Shown here in pieces: positions 12,992 to 24,948 of a DNA stretch of 64,000 nucleotides. Position 1 is the first letter of the stretch; each line of letters begins with the position of its first letter. Under the pieces are notes generated by a model. It did no database searches. It had not been told where the DNA came from and saw only the letters and a program-made list of their open reading frames with translations. A program made the position numbers and the translations under genes. The stretch covers positions 23,497,977-23,561,976 of the forward strand of contig NC_089275.1 in NCBI RefSeq assembly GCF_963678975.1, in the 5' to 3' direction. The stretch comes from Dysidea avara (lineage: Eukaryota; Porifera; Demospongiae; Dictyoceratida; Dysideidae).

Positions 12992-14781
12992 TTATGTCCG
13001 AATTTTATCCTTTCTCTTTTCCCTGAACAATCGTCTAAGTACACCTACTTGAATGACGCCGACAGTCACTAATATGATGCAGTTAACAACAGACCACCAC
13101 TGCACCCTGTAATTGTTACTCTCCGCTGTGTGCCTGTGACGTGACTCGCGTGCCTTGAAGTGTTGCTGACTGTTGATAGCTTTGTTTAGGTTAGTCCTGA
13201 TAGACGACAATGAGTCCTATATGTAAAGACAGTGGTAATGGCATCCATATTGTAATAAGATGACAAACAAGAATAGGGCCTCAAAGAAAATACCCAAGTG
13301 GCCCTACAAATAACTAGGTGTGTAGCTGTAGAGTTTAAGGTTAGCTAGCACATAGTAACCTTAAACTCTACAGCCACACACCTAGCTATTTGTAGTGCAA
13401 CTGAATAGTAAACTTGCTTACCAGCATGTCACTTAGTTTGATGTCAAGTTCAACCACCATAGCATCTTTGTCAGTAGCAACAGGCTCAACAATCTCTGCA
13501 GCTGCTTGAGGATCATAGACCAGTAGATCAAAGTAAACCACTCTATCTGAAAACAGGCTGTGTGTGTTGTCCATACAAAACTGGTATGTTCCATCTACAC
13601 CGACTTTGTCTATAGTGTGAAGATTGTCCATTTTGCGTCTATCATCTACAAGTATTCTTCCATAAGGATCCATTATTTCAAAATCAATGTCTAGTTCACC
13701 ACCTTGTAGAACCTACATAAAAATATTGGAATTGAACATGTTAGTGGCTAGGAAATCTCCACTAAACAATTTAAACTGTTAACACATTTTATTACTACTA
13801 AAATTCTACCTTTTTAAAGTACGTATGTAGCAGCCTCATTTTTATGTAAAAGGCCTCCCTTCACCACACACCATTGGATTGCACTATTGTCATTTATTGC
13901 AGTTCATGCTTCTTTAAAACCCCACAAACATGATCCATTCACAAATGTAAATTTTGGACATCTGGCACGTGATGCTAGACCCTACATTTCTTATTTTTGC
14001 CTAGTAAAGGAGGATATGCTAAACTTTTATTAAGCTTTCAAGCCGAAGTAACACTACAATATATCCCATTATCCAAACTTCTACTGGAGGGCTTAAACTG
14101 GAAATCGGGAGATTTTCTGTCAAAATAATTTTGCTGTAAATACGATTGTACTTTTGCACACAACCTGTACAATACAGTAAGTATTTATCACTGGATATTG
14201 CATCTGAAGTCAAAATGCCATTATCTGTTTAGAATGTTGGTGCTTCATGAAGCCGACACGTGTCTCATGCACCACCAGCATATACAAGACTGCAAGATAC
14301 ACTTCATTACAAGTGCCCAGAATGGAGTGGAAACTGTGTTCATAGTGTTTGTCTACAATGGTATACCCATAGGTTGATCCTGTTCCAAGATGCAGGCACA
14401 GTAATACAGCATACATCATTTCACAGACTTTGCCTTCTGCATGCATCCCAGTAATAGCGTTGAAATAGTAGTCGATATATATCAAGCTAAGGTAGGGTCT
14501 GCAATCCGAAAAATCGACTTTTACAAATTTATCCCCCTACCATTGTGGGATGTTCATTGTAGTATTCCATTGCTAGATCTACCATGAAACCGGAGGCATG
14601 ATTGTAGTATAACGATTTTAGTATCTTGTGAATGCAGAATTTATTTTTAAAATTTTGGGCTCCACACAAAGGACTGGATAAAACTTCCTACCTAGCTAGA
14701 TATTATCTAGTTATTGTAGTAAAAGTATGCACAGTAATAAGCAAATGATCTGCTGGGTTCCAGGCACAGGGTTGCTTTCTT

Positions 14782-14859
<78 letters not shown>

Positions 14860-16184
14860 TTTCGATTTCAAACTGCCCTACCAGCCAAGACAAGATAAGC
14901 CAACTCTTCTTCACAGTGATGTGATAAGGTTGGATGCATAGTCTATCTATGCTGTTAGTCTGGAAAGGATCTGAGACTTCTTACCATCTGGGTGAAGAGC
15001 ATCAAATATTGTGTGTCATTGCATGGGATTTTCTCAATGGTGCCAAGTACTTCTGATGCCACATTCTAGTCACCTGGTAGTAGTAGTAGCAGTTGGTATT
15101 ACTGTGATTTCATATGATGCAGTATACCAGCAGCTCACCAAGAGCTCCACCTAGTTTGAATCGAAAATCAAAGATTTGGTGCTTTATTTGGTTTGTTTTG
15201 GAATATTTTGCAACATGATAGGATGATTTAGTAAAGATTGGAAGCTGCTGTGGAGCACGAGAGGTGAAATCAAATTTAGCTACCTCCTGTGATGCAGAGC
15301 TAGTAACAATGCATGGAAGCTGTGGATGAAATAATTGATAACCGCTGCTACCAAACCTTCAGGGACATCTTTTGCCATAGTTCTAGTCAATAATTGACCA
15401 CTGTTGCGGCTGCAGAAGCACTGGAAACGGCTAGAAAGCGTGATATAATTCTTTAATGCAGCAGAAAATTTCGACGCTCATCACCCAGGTGGTGAGAAGC
15501 CTATTTTCCAGATTAATAGCATAGATAGACCATGTATCCAACCATATGAGGAAGAGCTGGCTTCTCTTTCCCTGGGTGATAGGATAGTTTGAAATTGAAA
15601 ATTCTTATTTCTTTGTTAGTTTTTTCAAAGAAAGCAACCCTGTGCCGGGCACCCAGTGAATCGTTTGCTTATTACCATACTTTTTAACAACAACTCTGGA
15701 GAAGATCTGCAAGTTTCATTCAGTCCTTTGTGTGGAGCACGAAATTTTAAAATAAATTTTGCATCTCTTGAGATACTAACAATGGCATTTCTGCGAAGAC
15801 AGCAATCGTGCCTCCAGTTTCATGGTGGATCTAGCAACGACATACTACAATGAACATTCCGCAATGGTAGGGGGTCGATCTGTAAAAGTTGATTATTCGG
15901 ATTGCGGACCCTACCTAAGTGAACATGCAATCACCCATTTAAAGCGCATTCAAGAACAACATGTGACTAGCACAAAACAACGGCTCACAAAGTATCACAG
16001 AATTGCATTGCAATTATAAATTAAGCACCTGATATTCCAAGTCTATTTCTCCTTCAGCAGAAATTTCCTGATAGAAACAATCCTTCGAACCAGCTGGCAC
16101 CCTGTACGTCATGGTCACGTCCACTGCCTGCGACAAGGCCAGTATACTCAGCAACAGAACTATTATCCTTCTCATGGCCATCAT
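12992..16184 (-). CDS. p24 family cargo receptor, TMED1/TMED5-like (3 exons)
   Basis: Exons in transcript order are 16184-16029, 13712-13422 and 13216-12992, all phase 0 with GT-AG borders, giving 223 residues, the usual p24 length. Signal peptide MMAMRRIIVLLLSILALSQA is followed by a GOLD domain: the paired cysteines in SKDCFYQE and YQFCMDNT are the conserved disulfide pair, and EIDLEYQ then GGELDIDFEIMDP match gamma-subfamily p24s. Exon 3 gives the helical neck (RESRHRHTAESNN), RVQWWS before the transmembrane helix, and a short basic tail (RLFREKRKDKIRT) suited to COP-coat binding. p24 proteins cycle between ER and Golgi and select cargo such as GPI-anchored or Wnt proteins in COPII/COPI vesicles. 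ATGs at 16184, 16181 and 16175 are all possible starts. The gene lies on the opposite strand between the CARD exons and the 18-kb gene. Confidence 0.93.
13303..13396. repeat. Near-perfect palindrome in TMED intron 2
   Basis: Arms of about 40 bp (CTACAAATAACTAGGTGTGT... and its inverse ending ...ACCTAGCTATTTGTAG) surround a roughly 10-base loop near 13349. It is a foldback MITE or hairpin element. It sits only about 25 bp from the intron's donor (GT at 13420-13421 on the minus strand), in an intron of just 205 bp, so it makes up nearly half of the intron. Confidence 0.85.
14490..15916. mobile_element. Long-TIR foldback element in TMED intron 1
   Basis: Starts AGGTAGGGTCTGCAATCCGA and ends with the inverse of AGGTAGGGTCCGCAATCCGA. 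The inverted similarity continues inward for over 200 bp on each side (14490-14790 against 15600-15916), including the shared 'ccctgtgcc' and 'agaaagcaaccc' motifs. It is about 1.4 kb with no credible transposase; short open frames inside (for example 15656-16019) are by-products of the arms. A long CA microsatellite lies just inside the left arm. Confidence 0.8.
14787..14857. repeat. (CA)n microsatellite
   Basis: About 35 uninterrupted CA dinucleotides, at the inner edge of the left arm of the long-TIR element in TMED intron 1. Confidence 0.97.
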
Positions 16185-16403
16185 ACATAAGATTCAACGA
16201 TACATTTAGAAGATGTCATCAGCAGAACCTATTATGGTATACAAGAGACAATGGAATCACGTGCGCACGTTTAAAAAACTTTGGTTATTTTATATTTAAT
16301 AACCGATCCTAAACACTTTGTAGCAGAGTTTGTGCTGAGAATCGATGCACCCTATACGGAAAGAAAAGGTAAAGGAAAACATAAAATGTGCTCTTATAAA
16401 TTC

Positions 16404-16412
16404 GCGCATGCG
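16404..16412 (-). promoter_or_regulatory. NRF-1-like site upstream of the TMED gene
   Basis: GCGCATGCG lies 220 bp upstream of the TMED start codon. It is a near match to the palindromic NRF-1 consensus found in many housekeeping promoters, and the same motif occurs in full at 27816-27827. Function is inferred from position only. Confidence 0.4.
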
Positions 16413-16423
16413 TTCTTCGTTAT

Positions 16424-16755
16424 GCACCTATCAATGTATTGCCCCACCACCCCCCCTCGGGCGTAAGTGGGGCTTTACAGGGGGAATTAACACGAAACTG
16501 CTGCCCCACTATGGGGCATTTGACGATCGTTCAGTAAGCACCCAAATATTTTTTTGTTGTAACTTCCTTCGCTATGTCAAATCCCGAGTAAATTCCGCGT
16601 TGCAACTGGGGCCAACGGTGGGGATTTGACACGATAGGTTTGCCCTACTATGGGGCATTTGACATTCGGCTGTGTCAAATCCCCACTATAGCCCCATATA
16701 TGCCCGAGGGGGGGGGGGGGGGGGGGGGGCAGTGGGGCAATACATTGATAGGTGC
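16424..16755. mobile_element. Foldback MITE with G/C-tract arms
   Basis: Left arm GCACCTATCAATGTATTGCC and its inverse at 16736-16755 continue into CCCCCCCTCGGGC against GCCCGAGGGGG. The right arm carries an expanded run of about 20 Gs. It is 332 bp and non-coding, and lies immediately upstream of the TMED promoter region. Confidence 0.8.
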
Positions 16756-17589
16756 ATTACACAGCCTGTGAAGTCACAGATAGAATTATGTTGACTCCAG
16801 CGTGAAATTTGTTCTATATACCCACTCCAGTGAGTACATACAATCACTATAGCTATATTTATGTAACTATTCCTGTGAAGGATTTACAGAAACAGGTTGC
16901 ATAGAGACTTGGATAGGAGTATCTACGTAGGGTCCTTTTTGTTGCTATATTGTTTCCAGCTTATGGCTTAAGATGTGACTGAATAATCGTATATGAGCTG
17001 TCCTGATTTTTCAGTGATATAAATGTGTGTACATGCACTAATGGCAGTGGGACATGTCCAATGATTATCAAGGTGTTCTATTAGTGAGGTGTCCAAGGGT
17101 GTAAAACAGTGTACACTAACTGTGGACAAGTGTTCTGATTATCAAGCTGTTGTCATATTTCAGGGAAAATGGAAGCATGGACAAGTGCCATGTCAAAAGA
17201 TAACACGTACACAGTAAATGTAATGACGTAAATGCTACACACAAACCATCAATTTTAAAGCTTTGGTTTCTGATATGGTTTAAGAGCATTACCTTGCTAT
17301 TTTATGTAGCAATGCAAATGCTGAATGCTACAATTTTTGTACCAGCAATTAATCCAGTATTTTATGACGCTATCTTTATCATATTAAACTAGAGGTGGCA
17401 TGGCCTTTCAATACAGGTGACCGCTAAGACAGGTTCCACTGTATATGCACAGTAGCTATTCAGTTGTTGGTGATTGTCACCATGTATAGAATATGTATGT
17501 ATGTCCTACATGAACACTATAATGGATGTTTGAGCCTGTGGTATTCAAGTGAATTCATGTGTCATGGTTAGCACTCTAGGAGGTGGTGA

Positions 17590-17823
17590 TGTTCATCACA
17601 CTTCTAGTGAGGTGGTGCAATGAGAGGCACCTCTAAATCACCTGTGACACTTGGCCAGAAGGGTCACTACGAGACCAACTTGGGTGCAGTTCTCAGGCAA
17701 GTGGCTACTGGAGGTGGGGGTGAATATTTTACAGGAGCAACTATCAGCCATGAACATAACTACCTAATAGCTGGACCAGATGATGTGCTTTGGAGAAGGG
17801 GCCATGGAGCTATGCACGCGTGA
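17590..17823 (+). pseudogene. Fragment resembling a Mutator-like transposase N-terminal region
   Basis: The open frame contains GHYETNLGAVLRQVATGGGG, the kind of 'ETN-(A/G)-V ... GGGG' segment I recall from Mutator-like transposase proteins that are abundant in cnidarians and sponges. It is only about 67 residues, with no catalytic part and no splice sites that would make it an exon. It is interpreted as a decayed fragment; the assignment is from memory and uncertain. Confidence 0.3.
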
Positions 17824-18083
17824 AAAGGCTGTTTTCTTTCTTCCTGTCAATATACTCACGGTATGGTGCACTGGCTTTCTTGGTCACACGACACACTACC
17901 ATGTGTCTTGATGCCTATATGTATAAAATGACAGTGAAATAGACATCTGTTGTTCATTGCTTTATATCAAAAGTACTTTTTAATGTTGTGTACAACTGTT
18001 TACATATTATTGTAGTGCATTGGATTTTGTTTCGATAGCCCATTGTACAGTATCAGAAGTCTGACATTCTGCCTATGTTGTAG

Positions 18084-21000
18084 CACACTGTTTCTTGCTC
18101 AAGGTTTTGAAAGGTGTTGGCAATAAATAGCCTTTTTATATATTTAAAGATTGCACCATTTTTTACTGTTGTAGAAAATTTGCTATGTTTCCTGCATGCT
18201 TATTAATATTGTTTTATATCACTTCAGTTATCCATATGCTGGTGATGTTACTATCAACATATCACACCTACATGCATCCCTTGCTCACTTTGACATAATG
18301 ACTGATGAGTTTCAAGCCAAAGTTGTACGTGTGGGCTCTATGGTTGATGTTGCAGACATAATCAGAAGTATTGGAGAACAGGCTCACCAGACTGATATGG
18401 TTAATATTATAACTTGTCAAGAACATATATTATGTTTTTTTAATACTTGCAGGTTTGGGGTTCTACCGGTTGGGGTAATCGTTCTTGGTTGTGTACTGAT
18501 ATTAGTAAGGTGAGAGTATGCCTAGGTGGATCCCAAATGTATAGAAACTGTATTAGCATTTATTTTTTTCCTCGTATGAAAGCCACACTTGAATATATGC
18601 CTGTCTCAATTATAGGCCAGGGGACTTTTCCTGCATAAATGTCTCAAATGTATGTATGGTTAACTAAGTTCTCTATGCTTACTGTTACAGTAATGGCATT
18701 CAACATCACTTGGACTTGTCCAAAAGCTTTTAACATGAGACAATCCAGTAAGGTTTTTATTTAAGGTATTTAAGGTGGCACTAAAGTAATAATGTGAAGC
18801 CGTACAGTGCCCATTCATCACAATTAAAATTAATCCACGCAGTTAATGAGCTATTTCAGGGTGATGGAGAACTTCACTTGAGAATCATGCAGTCTACTTC
18901 TAAAGGGTTTGTAAGATAGTCTGTAGTGTTGCAGTGAACCATACCAATTTTCGTGGAAACACTCGTTTAATATTGTATCTCTGAAACTCTGAAATTACAA
19001 GCTAATTTAAAAAGTAGCTCTCCTAAGACACAACCTAGCGTAGACTGACAGGTTAATAGAGCTGATTCTTTCAAATCTTCGTATTGCTTCACTTTGTTCT
19101 ATAGTTTCTGTGTTTTTTTGTTTTTGTTTTGTTTGTTTGTTTTTTGCACAGGACCACAAACAGCTGACTCATTAGCCTTGTAAGGCTTCACATAATTACT
19201 TCAGCGCAACCTTAATTCTTACCTTGGAATTTCTGATTTGGTACATGCCTGTACCCTTGATTTCTTGGTTTGACATGTGTGTATGTCTGCAAGAGATTTG
19301 AGTCTATTTAATAGTTATACCATGGCTGCTTGGGATTTTGCTGACATATACACCCGCAGCCCTCGGGCTTTGGTTGTATATATCAGCAAAATCCCAAGCA
19401 GCCGTGGTATAAGTGATATATACCACTTGGGACACACTCACCTAATAGGTGAAAGAACTAACGAGAACTCATCCTTTTTGTTTTATACAGTAGCATCTGA
19501 AAATTGATCGTGGTTTTAAAAGCATGGGCTAATAGCCATCAAAACAGTGTCCATACGTTAAAACGTCATTAATACGTTACTATGGTTCAACACGCTATGT
19601 TAGAAAACTTGCGATTGTGGGATTGAGTTTATATTGTTATCATTTTTGTACAAAGTTGAGCCAACTAACTTCGCTATTGGGACAGTAAGTAAGTTATTAT
19701 ATTAAGTTAAGGTCTTAGGACTGTAAGTTACTAACCTATTTCAATGTAGCAGTAGTAGCTTTGCTGTTCCATGGTCTGTTCAAAGGCTGATACGCGGTGG
19801 GTAGAAATACGCATCCACAATCGTCCAAACAATTATTTTATGCCTTCATTCTCCTTTAGTAACAACCAACTAGTCTATCTTAGCCTATGTACTAAGTAGT
19901 GTTGTTCCAGTATTAAGAAAGTTGTTAGTATACAGGGGCGGATCCAGAGTTTGGAAAGAGGGGGGGCACTTTTCTGAAAAACAGTTGAAGACCAAAAAAA
20001 AAAAAAGGTCACGACAATAATAGCTAGTTATCCTTACCAACTATATCACGTCTGTTATGTAAAATAAAATCCTATTTATAGCTTCATAGGTAGGCTACAC
20101 TGCCTCATGAACATTGTGACTGCTTTATTAGAGTAATTGACTGCTCTATTAGAGTATCTCGATCTTGTATGCAATTTCTTGAAGGGGGGGGGGGGGGGGG
20201 GGTGCATTTGCCCCAAATGCCCCATCCTGGATCCGCCACTGGTATAGTATTGGTATTGGTATTTCACCTTGACTTTTAAAGATAGTAAAGTACTAGTATT
20301 ACTTTTGGTATGTAAATTTTTATGAGTAAGTATTTTAAAGTATTTACTACCACAATTTGCTCTGGCAAAGTGTATGTTGCCAAAATTTATGGTAAGTAGT
20401 TAGTACATAGTACCCAGTTAGTAACTATAATTATTGTTCTGGTCTGATCTAGTAAATCTACAGATATTTCTTGTTTCTTCAAATAAATATTTCTCTTTCT
20501 AAATTTTTCTGTGTTAATCTGTTTCTCTTTCCCCCGGTAGCATCCCCACCAGTTGAAAAAATCCGCTCTACAGGAGCAGTTGAGGCTGGTACTGCTAAAA
20601 TATCACAGGCTATTGGAGCTAGTACTGGATAGTGCTTCAGTTTCCGTACCCAATAATCTAATGAATCCATTTTATGCTCTTCAATGGTTGTACTAGCAAG
20701 TGAATAATAATTTAACTCCAAGTCATGTTTGTCCGGTGTAGCGCTATTTTCTCTGGATTCTTCTTCTTCGAGTAGCTTACTTACATGTAGTCTACTAAGA
20801 TGCTTGAACCGTTTTGCTTGAGGCTCCCCTGAGTCAGAACGGCTAGGGATTGGGTTAGTTGTGGGATTTCCTTCAATCTTTGTCTCTGCGGGTACTTCAC
20901 ACTGGTCTTGGTGGGAAATTAGTTGCTTTATAAATACTTGAGCTAGCTCTTCCTGTTGTTTTGAAAGAACATTCTTATAAGCTGGGTTAAAGTATGTAGA

Positions 21001-24000
21001 TATAATGTATACAGAGTCAAACATGTCAGATTCTGCATCCATTACAAACTTAAACCTTTTCTTCATATCAGTTAGCATTTTGTCTGCCATTACTGTTACT
21101 GTTGACCCTGATTTCTTCATCTCTCTTAGATGCAATTTCAATTCTTTAAGAACTGCATGGTATCACCATTGCTATTGTAGTTGTGTCCTCTGCACTAGTA
21201 ATGTTTGTATGATGATGAAATGGCTCCAAAATCTTTTCAATTACCTGTAGCCTTTTCCGTTCACTTGAACTTAAAACTTAAACCTTCCCACTCCAGTTCT
21301 TCTAAAACTTCTAATAAGTGTGGTTTAGCATCTATCATTCAACTTATCATTAGAAATGTCGAATTCCATCTAGTCGGTACATCATTTATTAATTTTCCCA
21401 GCCTTGTTGACAAGCTTTTCTGTCATTTTATAGGATTTGTTGCACCGACTCACTAACTGTCTAGCTTTCTTTATAGTTGTATTGGATGATATTACACAGG
21501 AATTGACCACTAGTTGTAAAGTATGCATGAAGCATCCTAGTCTTTTGAAATTCTCAGCCGTTAGGGTTGTCTGGTGAATTTCTTCACCCACTTCAAAGTC
21601 TGTCACACTCTCTTCTATAGCAGTAATGGTTCTTGATTCCAAGTCGTCATCTGAGTCAGAAGAATGGTGACTTTCCATGCTTTCTTGGCTGGGCAATGTG
21701 TTCAAGATGTCACCTTCACCATCATCAGAATGATCATTATCAACTTGATCTGTGCAATGTGGCTTAACAAAAGCAACCATATTGCTTCCATTATCAGTTA
21801 GTATTTTAAACACCTTAGTCTTGGGAATATTCCATTGTTGTAACACATTATTGAAAGTCTGGGCTATTCTAATAGCTGTATGGGGAGATGGGAAAGGTTC
21901 CACACCTAGAGTAACACCATGCCTTTTGTGGTCAGCTTGTGAGAAACAATGTGCTGTGATACCTAGAAATGATGCAGTCATGCCTTTTTTGGTCCAATTA
22001 TCAGCACAAAGATTTATCCTACTGGCACTTTGTAAAACTAAATAATATTGATCTTTGCTTTTAACTCTTGAGCAATTCCTTCTATTTCTTTACTTAACCC
22101 TTTTCTTCCAGGTGGCTAATACTGTTTGTCCATTTCTAAAAGCAGTTCTCTAATTTCCAAATTATCAACTAAAGATGTTGCAACATTTGATGTGCCAATG
22201 AAAACAGCTAATTTTTTGTAATAGCTTTATACTTTCTTGGTGATTTGTCATACACCATATCACTCTTAAATTCTGATAATTTCAGCTGCTTTGATTTACT
22301 AAAAGAAGAAGAAGCAATAGAATCCAGTTTCTTTTATTCCATTTTCTTCTTTTCTTTGTCCTCTTGCTCAGCAAGTTTTGAGAACTCATTTTTATGATGG
22401 GATTTTAGATGTGACTTAAGATTTGTAGGGTACTTTCCTTTAATCCTGTGATTGCAAGGTTCTTTCCCTTCCTCCTTATCCACCAAAACTTGACACAAAC
22501 TTATATCCAGAGCTTTGTCACAACTAGGCTACTAGGTAACCTCTGCTTTGCCATTTCACTAACAGCTTCCACCTACAATAAACTCCAACTCCAACAGTTT
22601 CAGTTAGCAAAGTGAACTAAGCAATTTTTGTGCTCTCCTTATTCCTTAAATTCTGATAGATCAAATAACATGGGCAAAGTGACTGTTGGGTTAAGTAATA
22701 CCAGAGGATATAAAGGGCCTAATGGCTTTGAAAAGACTTTTTCATAAGTTTAAAAACATGCTGATTACTGATAAATGAAAACTTGTCATTGAGTCAGCAA
22801 ATCACTTAATACTTACTAAGTCTTGATGAAGCAATTATAAGTAAAGAGTAAGTATTTAGTATCTAACCATCCCTTTACTAAAGTATTGAGTATCTCTTTA
22901 GTAAATCATCCAACATGTGGTATAGTATTAGTAAGCAATACTAACAGAAAAAAGGCTATACTTTTCCCTAAGTAAGTATTAGTAAAAGTATACCAGAACA
23001 ACACTAGTACTAAGCTTAGCAACTACCACAAAAACAAATCCCACAATGCAAAGCTCTATGTCGCTCAATATAACGAGTCAAAGCGTATCGTTTCTTTGAA
23101 CTGGCTGGGCATCAAAGTCATTGGCAAACCACTTTCCTATGATATTTCCCTGGCAATATGCGAGTTAAACACCGAGTGGCGCCTTTGAACGCCCACGCTA
23201 AAGTGGTATATTTTTAGATAACTTCATTCAGATTATTCTTTTGAGAACAATAACATAGAATTTGTCTTACTCTAGCATGAAGCATTTCTACTAAGCTTCT
23301 CTAGTGTCAACTCCTTCAGGTACCACAATGGTCTGTGTAATCTCTCCAGTAATTGTGTTCATGCTATGCATGTCTTTTTGTAACAGTGCTCAAGTAATGC
23401 TAGCTGTGTGTTCCTTACAACAATACTGATGATGTCACTCTCTCAATTAACTGCTACCATCCCATGGGTACCAGCCAAAGTTTTGAAAGTCAGTGAGTTC
23501 ATTTTGTTAGAATGCATTTTTATTGTATTTGCCTTTTCCATTAGAACTTCCACAGTATTGCTCATTTCTATAAAACTGCTGATAACTGTTTCACAGAATG
23601 TAGTAATGTAGAACCAGGAGCAGCTGTTACTACTGGTATAGATGTTGATGATTTAGTCCGTGATTCTCTTAGCAAAGCTGAAGTGTACTCTTCACCTAAT
23701 CACCATCAACAATCACCACTTCTTCAGTATACATTTACAAGTACAACGGGAATGTCCCCAGTACTTGGTGATGCAGACAACAGAACGGGCCATACTAAAC
23801 CAACAGGCAGCCAAAACAGATGGCATAATGATGCTGGTCATTTGATCATCATCAAAATGTTATTAGAGGAAACGTATCTAGAAGTGCATCAAGAGCCAAG
23901 ACTCCATTGAAAGCTGTAGATGTTGACATAAACAATACAAGTTATTCCTTGCAGACTAATGACAGGACTATGGTTAGAAACCCTAAAACTGTCAGTGATT

Positions 24001-24526
24001 ATGAGAGCCATGATCAATACAAGGAATATGCTAGTAGTAGTCTGCCAGGGATTATGAGACAGACAGCAGGAAATTCCAATGTTGTATCCCTTTTTGGGTG
24101 TTATGGTACACGACAGGTATGCTTGTACTGTGCATAGACAGTTTACAGAGTTAGCATGTTCATTCAAGCCATTGTTTATGTGAATTCTGTAATGCTGGTG
24201 TTAGCATGTTTGTTTACCTTTTAGAAGACTGTACGCGAAAGTGATCAGGTACCAGCTGACAACTGTTCTAATAGAGGTATGTAAGTGTTTTTTAGTTTTG
24301 TCAAGAGTATGTGTACTGTAGATGCGTTCATCTTCTCTCCAAACTTGTGAAAAAGATTTTCAAGAACAAGCCTCCGTACGGATGACTTTCATTGTGTTAT
24401 TGCTTGTGAATATTTTACTTACATATTGTGAAAACAACAACATCTGTTATTTCATTTCTGTCTATAGCTATACACATTTTCTGGTATAAAGTTAGGGTGA
24501 TAGTCAAAATTGGAGATATGGAATGA
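18084..24526 (+). CDS. Unrecognised multi-exon gene
   Basis: Candidate exons: 18084-18113, 18228-18399, 18453-18509, 23387-23492, 23597-about 23840, about 23845-24116, 24225-24276 and terminal 24468-24526 (TGA). Phases agree across most junctions (2,0,0,1 then 0,1). Peptide pieces include YPYAGDVTINISHLHASLAH, DEFQAKVVRVGSMVDVADII, VWGSTGWGNRSWLCTDISK and CSSNASCVFLTTILMMSLSQ; the later part is polar and Ser/Asn-rich. The 5' end is not found; it might be the CARD exons, but no linking exon was seen. Around 23820-23880 the frame must change: either a very small intron (a 59-base GT-AG candidate exists) or a frameshift. The donor at 18400 (GTTAAT) is weak. I do not recognise the family. The intron 18510-23386 contains the hAT element. 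Confidence 0.4.
18114..18227 (+). other. Candidate short intron
   Basis: A 114-bp GT-AG interval joins the tentative exon 18084-18113 (phase 2) to the well-supported open exon 18228-18399. The acceptor ATCACTTCAG is good and the donor GTGTTG is weak, so the upstream exon is tentative. Confidence 0.3.
19315..19412. repeat. Small hairpin element, copy 1
   Basis: Arms of about 39 bp (19316-19354 and 19373-19411), for example GCTTGGGATTTTGCTGA against its inverse, surround a short loop with 'gccctcgggcttt'. Related hairpins at 45839-45929 and 47433-47533 share the loop core and the 'tatatcaggcaaatc' style arm, so this is a family of miniature foldback elements of roughly 90-100 bp. Confidence 0.85.
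19889..19896. repeat. Target-site duplication, left (GTACTAAG)
   Basis: Identical to 23007-23014, immediately outside the two ends of the hAT element. An 8-bp duplication is the hallmark of hAT transposition. Confidence 0.95.
19933..20241. mobile_element. MITE nested in the hAT element
   Basis: Left end CAGGGGCGGATCCAG and right end (inverse) CAGTGGCGGATCCAG, flanked by GTATA on both sides (19928-19932 and 20242-20246). It includes a run of about 18 Gs near 20186. The insertion is younger than the surrounding hAT copy. The intron relic at 8330-8630 belongs to the same family. Confidence 0.88.
20479..22500 (-). pseudogene. hAT transposase, ZBED-like, broken
   Basis: Reading right to left: a BED zinc-finger remnant near 22380-22490 (KGKYPTNLKSHLKSHHK); the catalytic core open frame 21981-21382, which includes TDNGSNM with the second catalytic Asp context; and the C-terminal frame 21141-20479 ending in the hAT dimerisation motif (YPVLAPIACDILAVPASTAP, then VERIFSTGG and KRNRL). 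The three parts lie in different frames, and stop codons interrupt the regions between them, so no functional transposase is encoded. hAT enzymes cut and paste DNA and leave 8-bp duplications, matching the flanks here. Confidence 0.88.
23007..23014. repeat. Target-site duplication, right (GTACTAAG)
   Basis: Exact partner of 19889-19896 at the other end of the hAT element. Confidence 0.95.
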
Positions 24527-24614
24527 GAAAAAGCTTTTAAACAATTTTTTTTTATTACTTTTAGCCTAGACAGGTGAAATATTATAATTGAATGCTGTAG
24601 ATCTGTGTGTAGAT

Positions 24615-24940
24615 TAGAGATGCAACAATACAGTGTGTAGATGTATCGATGTATTGCCTCTGGTGTATCACGATACAGCAGTATATTGCGCGATACAAAG
24701 CGGAGTCTAATGGTCTATGTTATTGTTTTTTTTTGTTTTTTTTAAAGAGAAACAAGTGAGGTAATTTTTCTTTTAGAAGCACTACATATTACGCAGTTTA
24801 ACCACAATGTACAATAATTTGATTGTCAAACATGTTAAGCCACAATATGTGATAGATTATATCAATACAGTTTGACTTTTTATTGATACAGTGATATTGT
24901 TTTAAAATGATATGATATGGGTTATATCGCTGCATCTCTA
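24615..24940. mobile_element. hAT-type MITE with perfect 8-bp duplication
   Basis: Ends TAGAGATGCAACAATA and (inverse) TAGAGATGCAGCGATAT. Flanks 24607-24614 and 24941-24948 are both GTGTAGAT. It is 326 bp and non-coding, with internal 'atcgatgtat/cacgatac' motifs repeated near the ends. It lies just after the candidate terminal exon of the 18-24 kb gene. Confidence 0.93.
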
Positions 24941-24948
24941 GTGTAGAT

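Larger units (their letters stand above)
19897..23006 (-). mobile_element. hAT transposon, complete ends, inactivated transposase
   Basis: Bounded by the perfect 8-bp duplication GTACTAAG. Terminal inverted repeats: left TAGTGTTGTTCCAGTAT, right (inverse) TAGTGTTGTTCTGGTAT. Length is 3110 bp including a nested 309-bp MITE. On the minus strand it carries a BED finger remnant, an RNase-H-like core and the C-terminal hAT dimerisation region, spread over broken frames. It sits in an intron of the 18-24 kb gene and reads opposite to it. Confidence 0.93.

Noticed and set aside
15656-16019. Two overlapping open frames near the TMED first exon
   Set aside because: They fall in the right arm of the long-TIR element and on the strand opposite the TMED gene, with no protein-like character.
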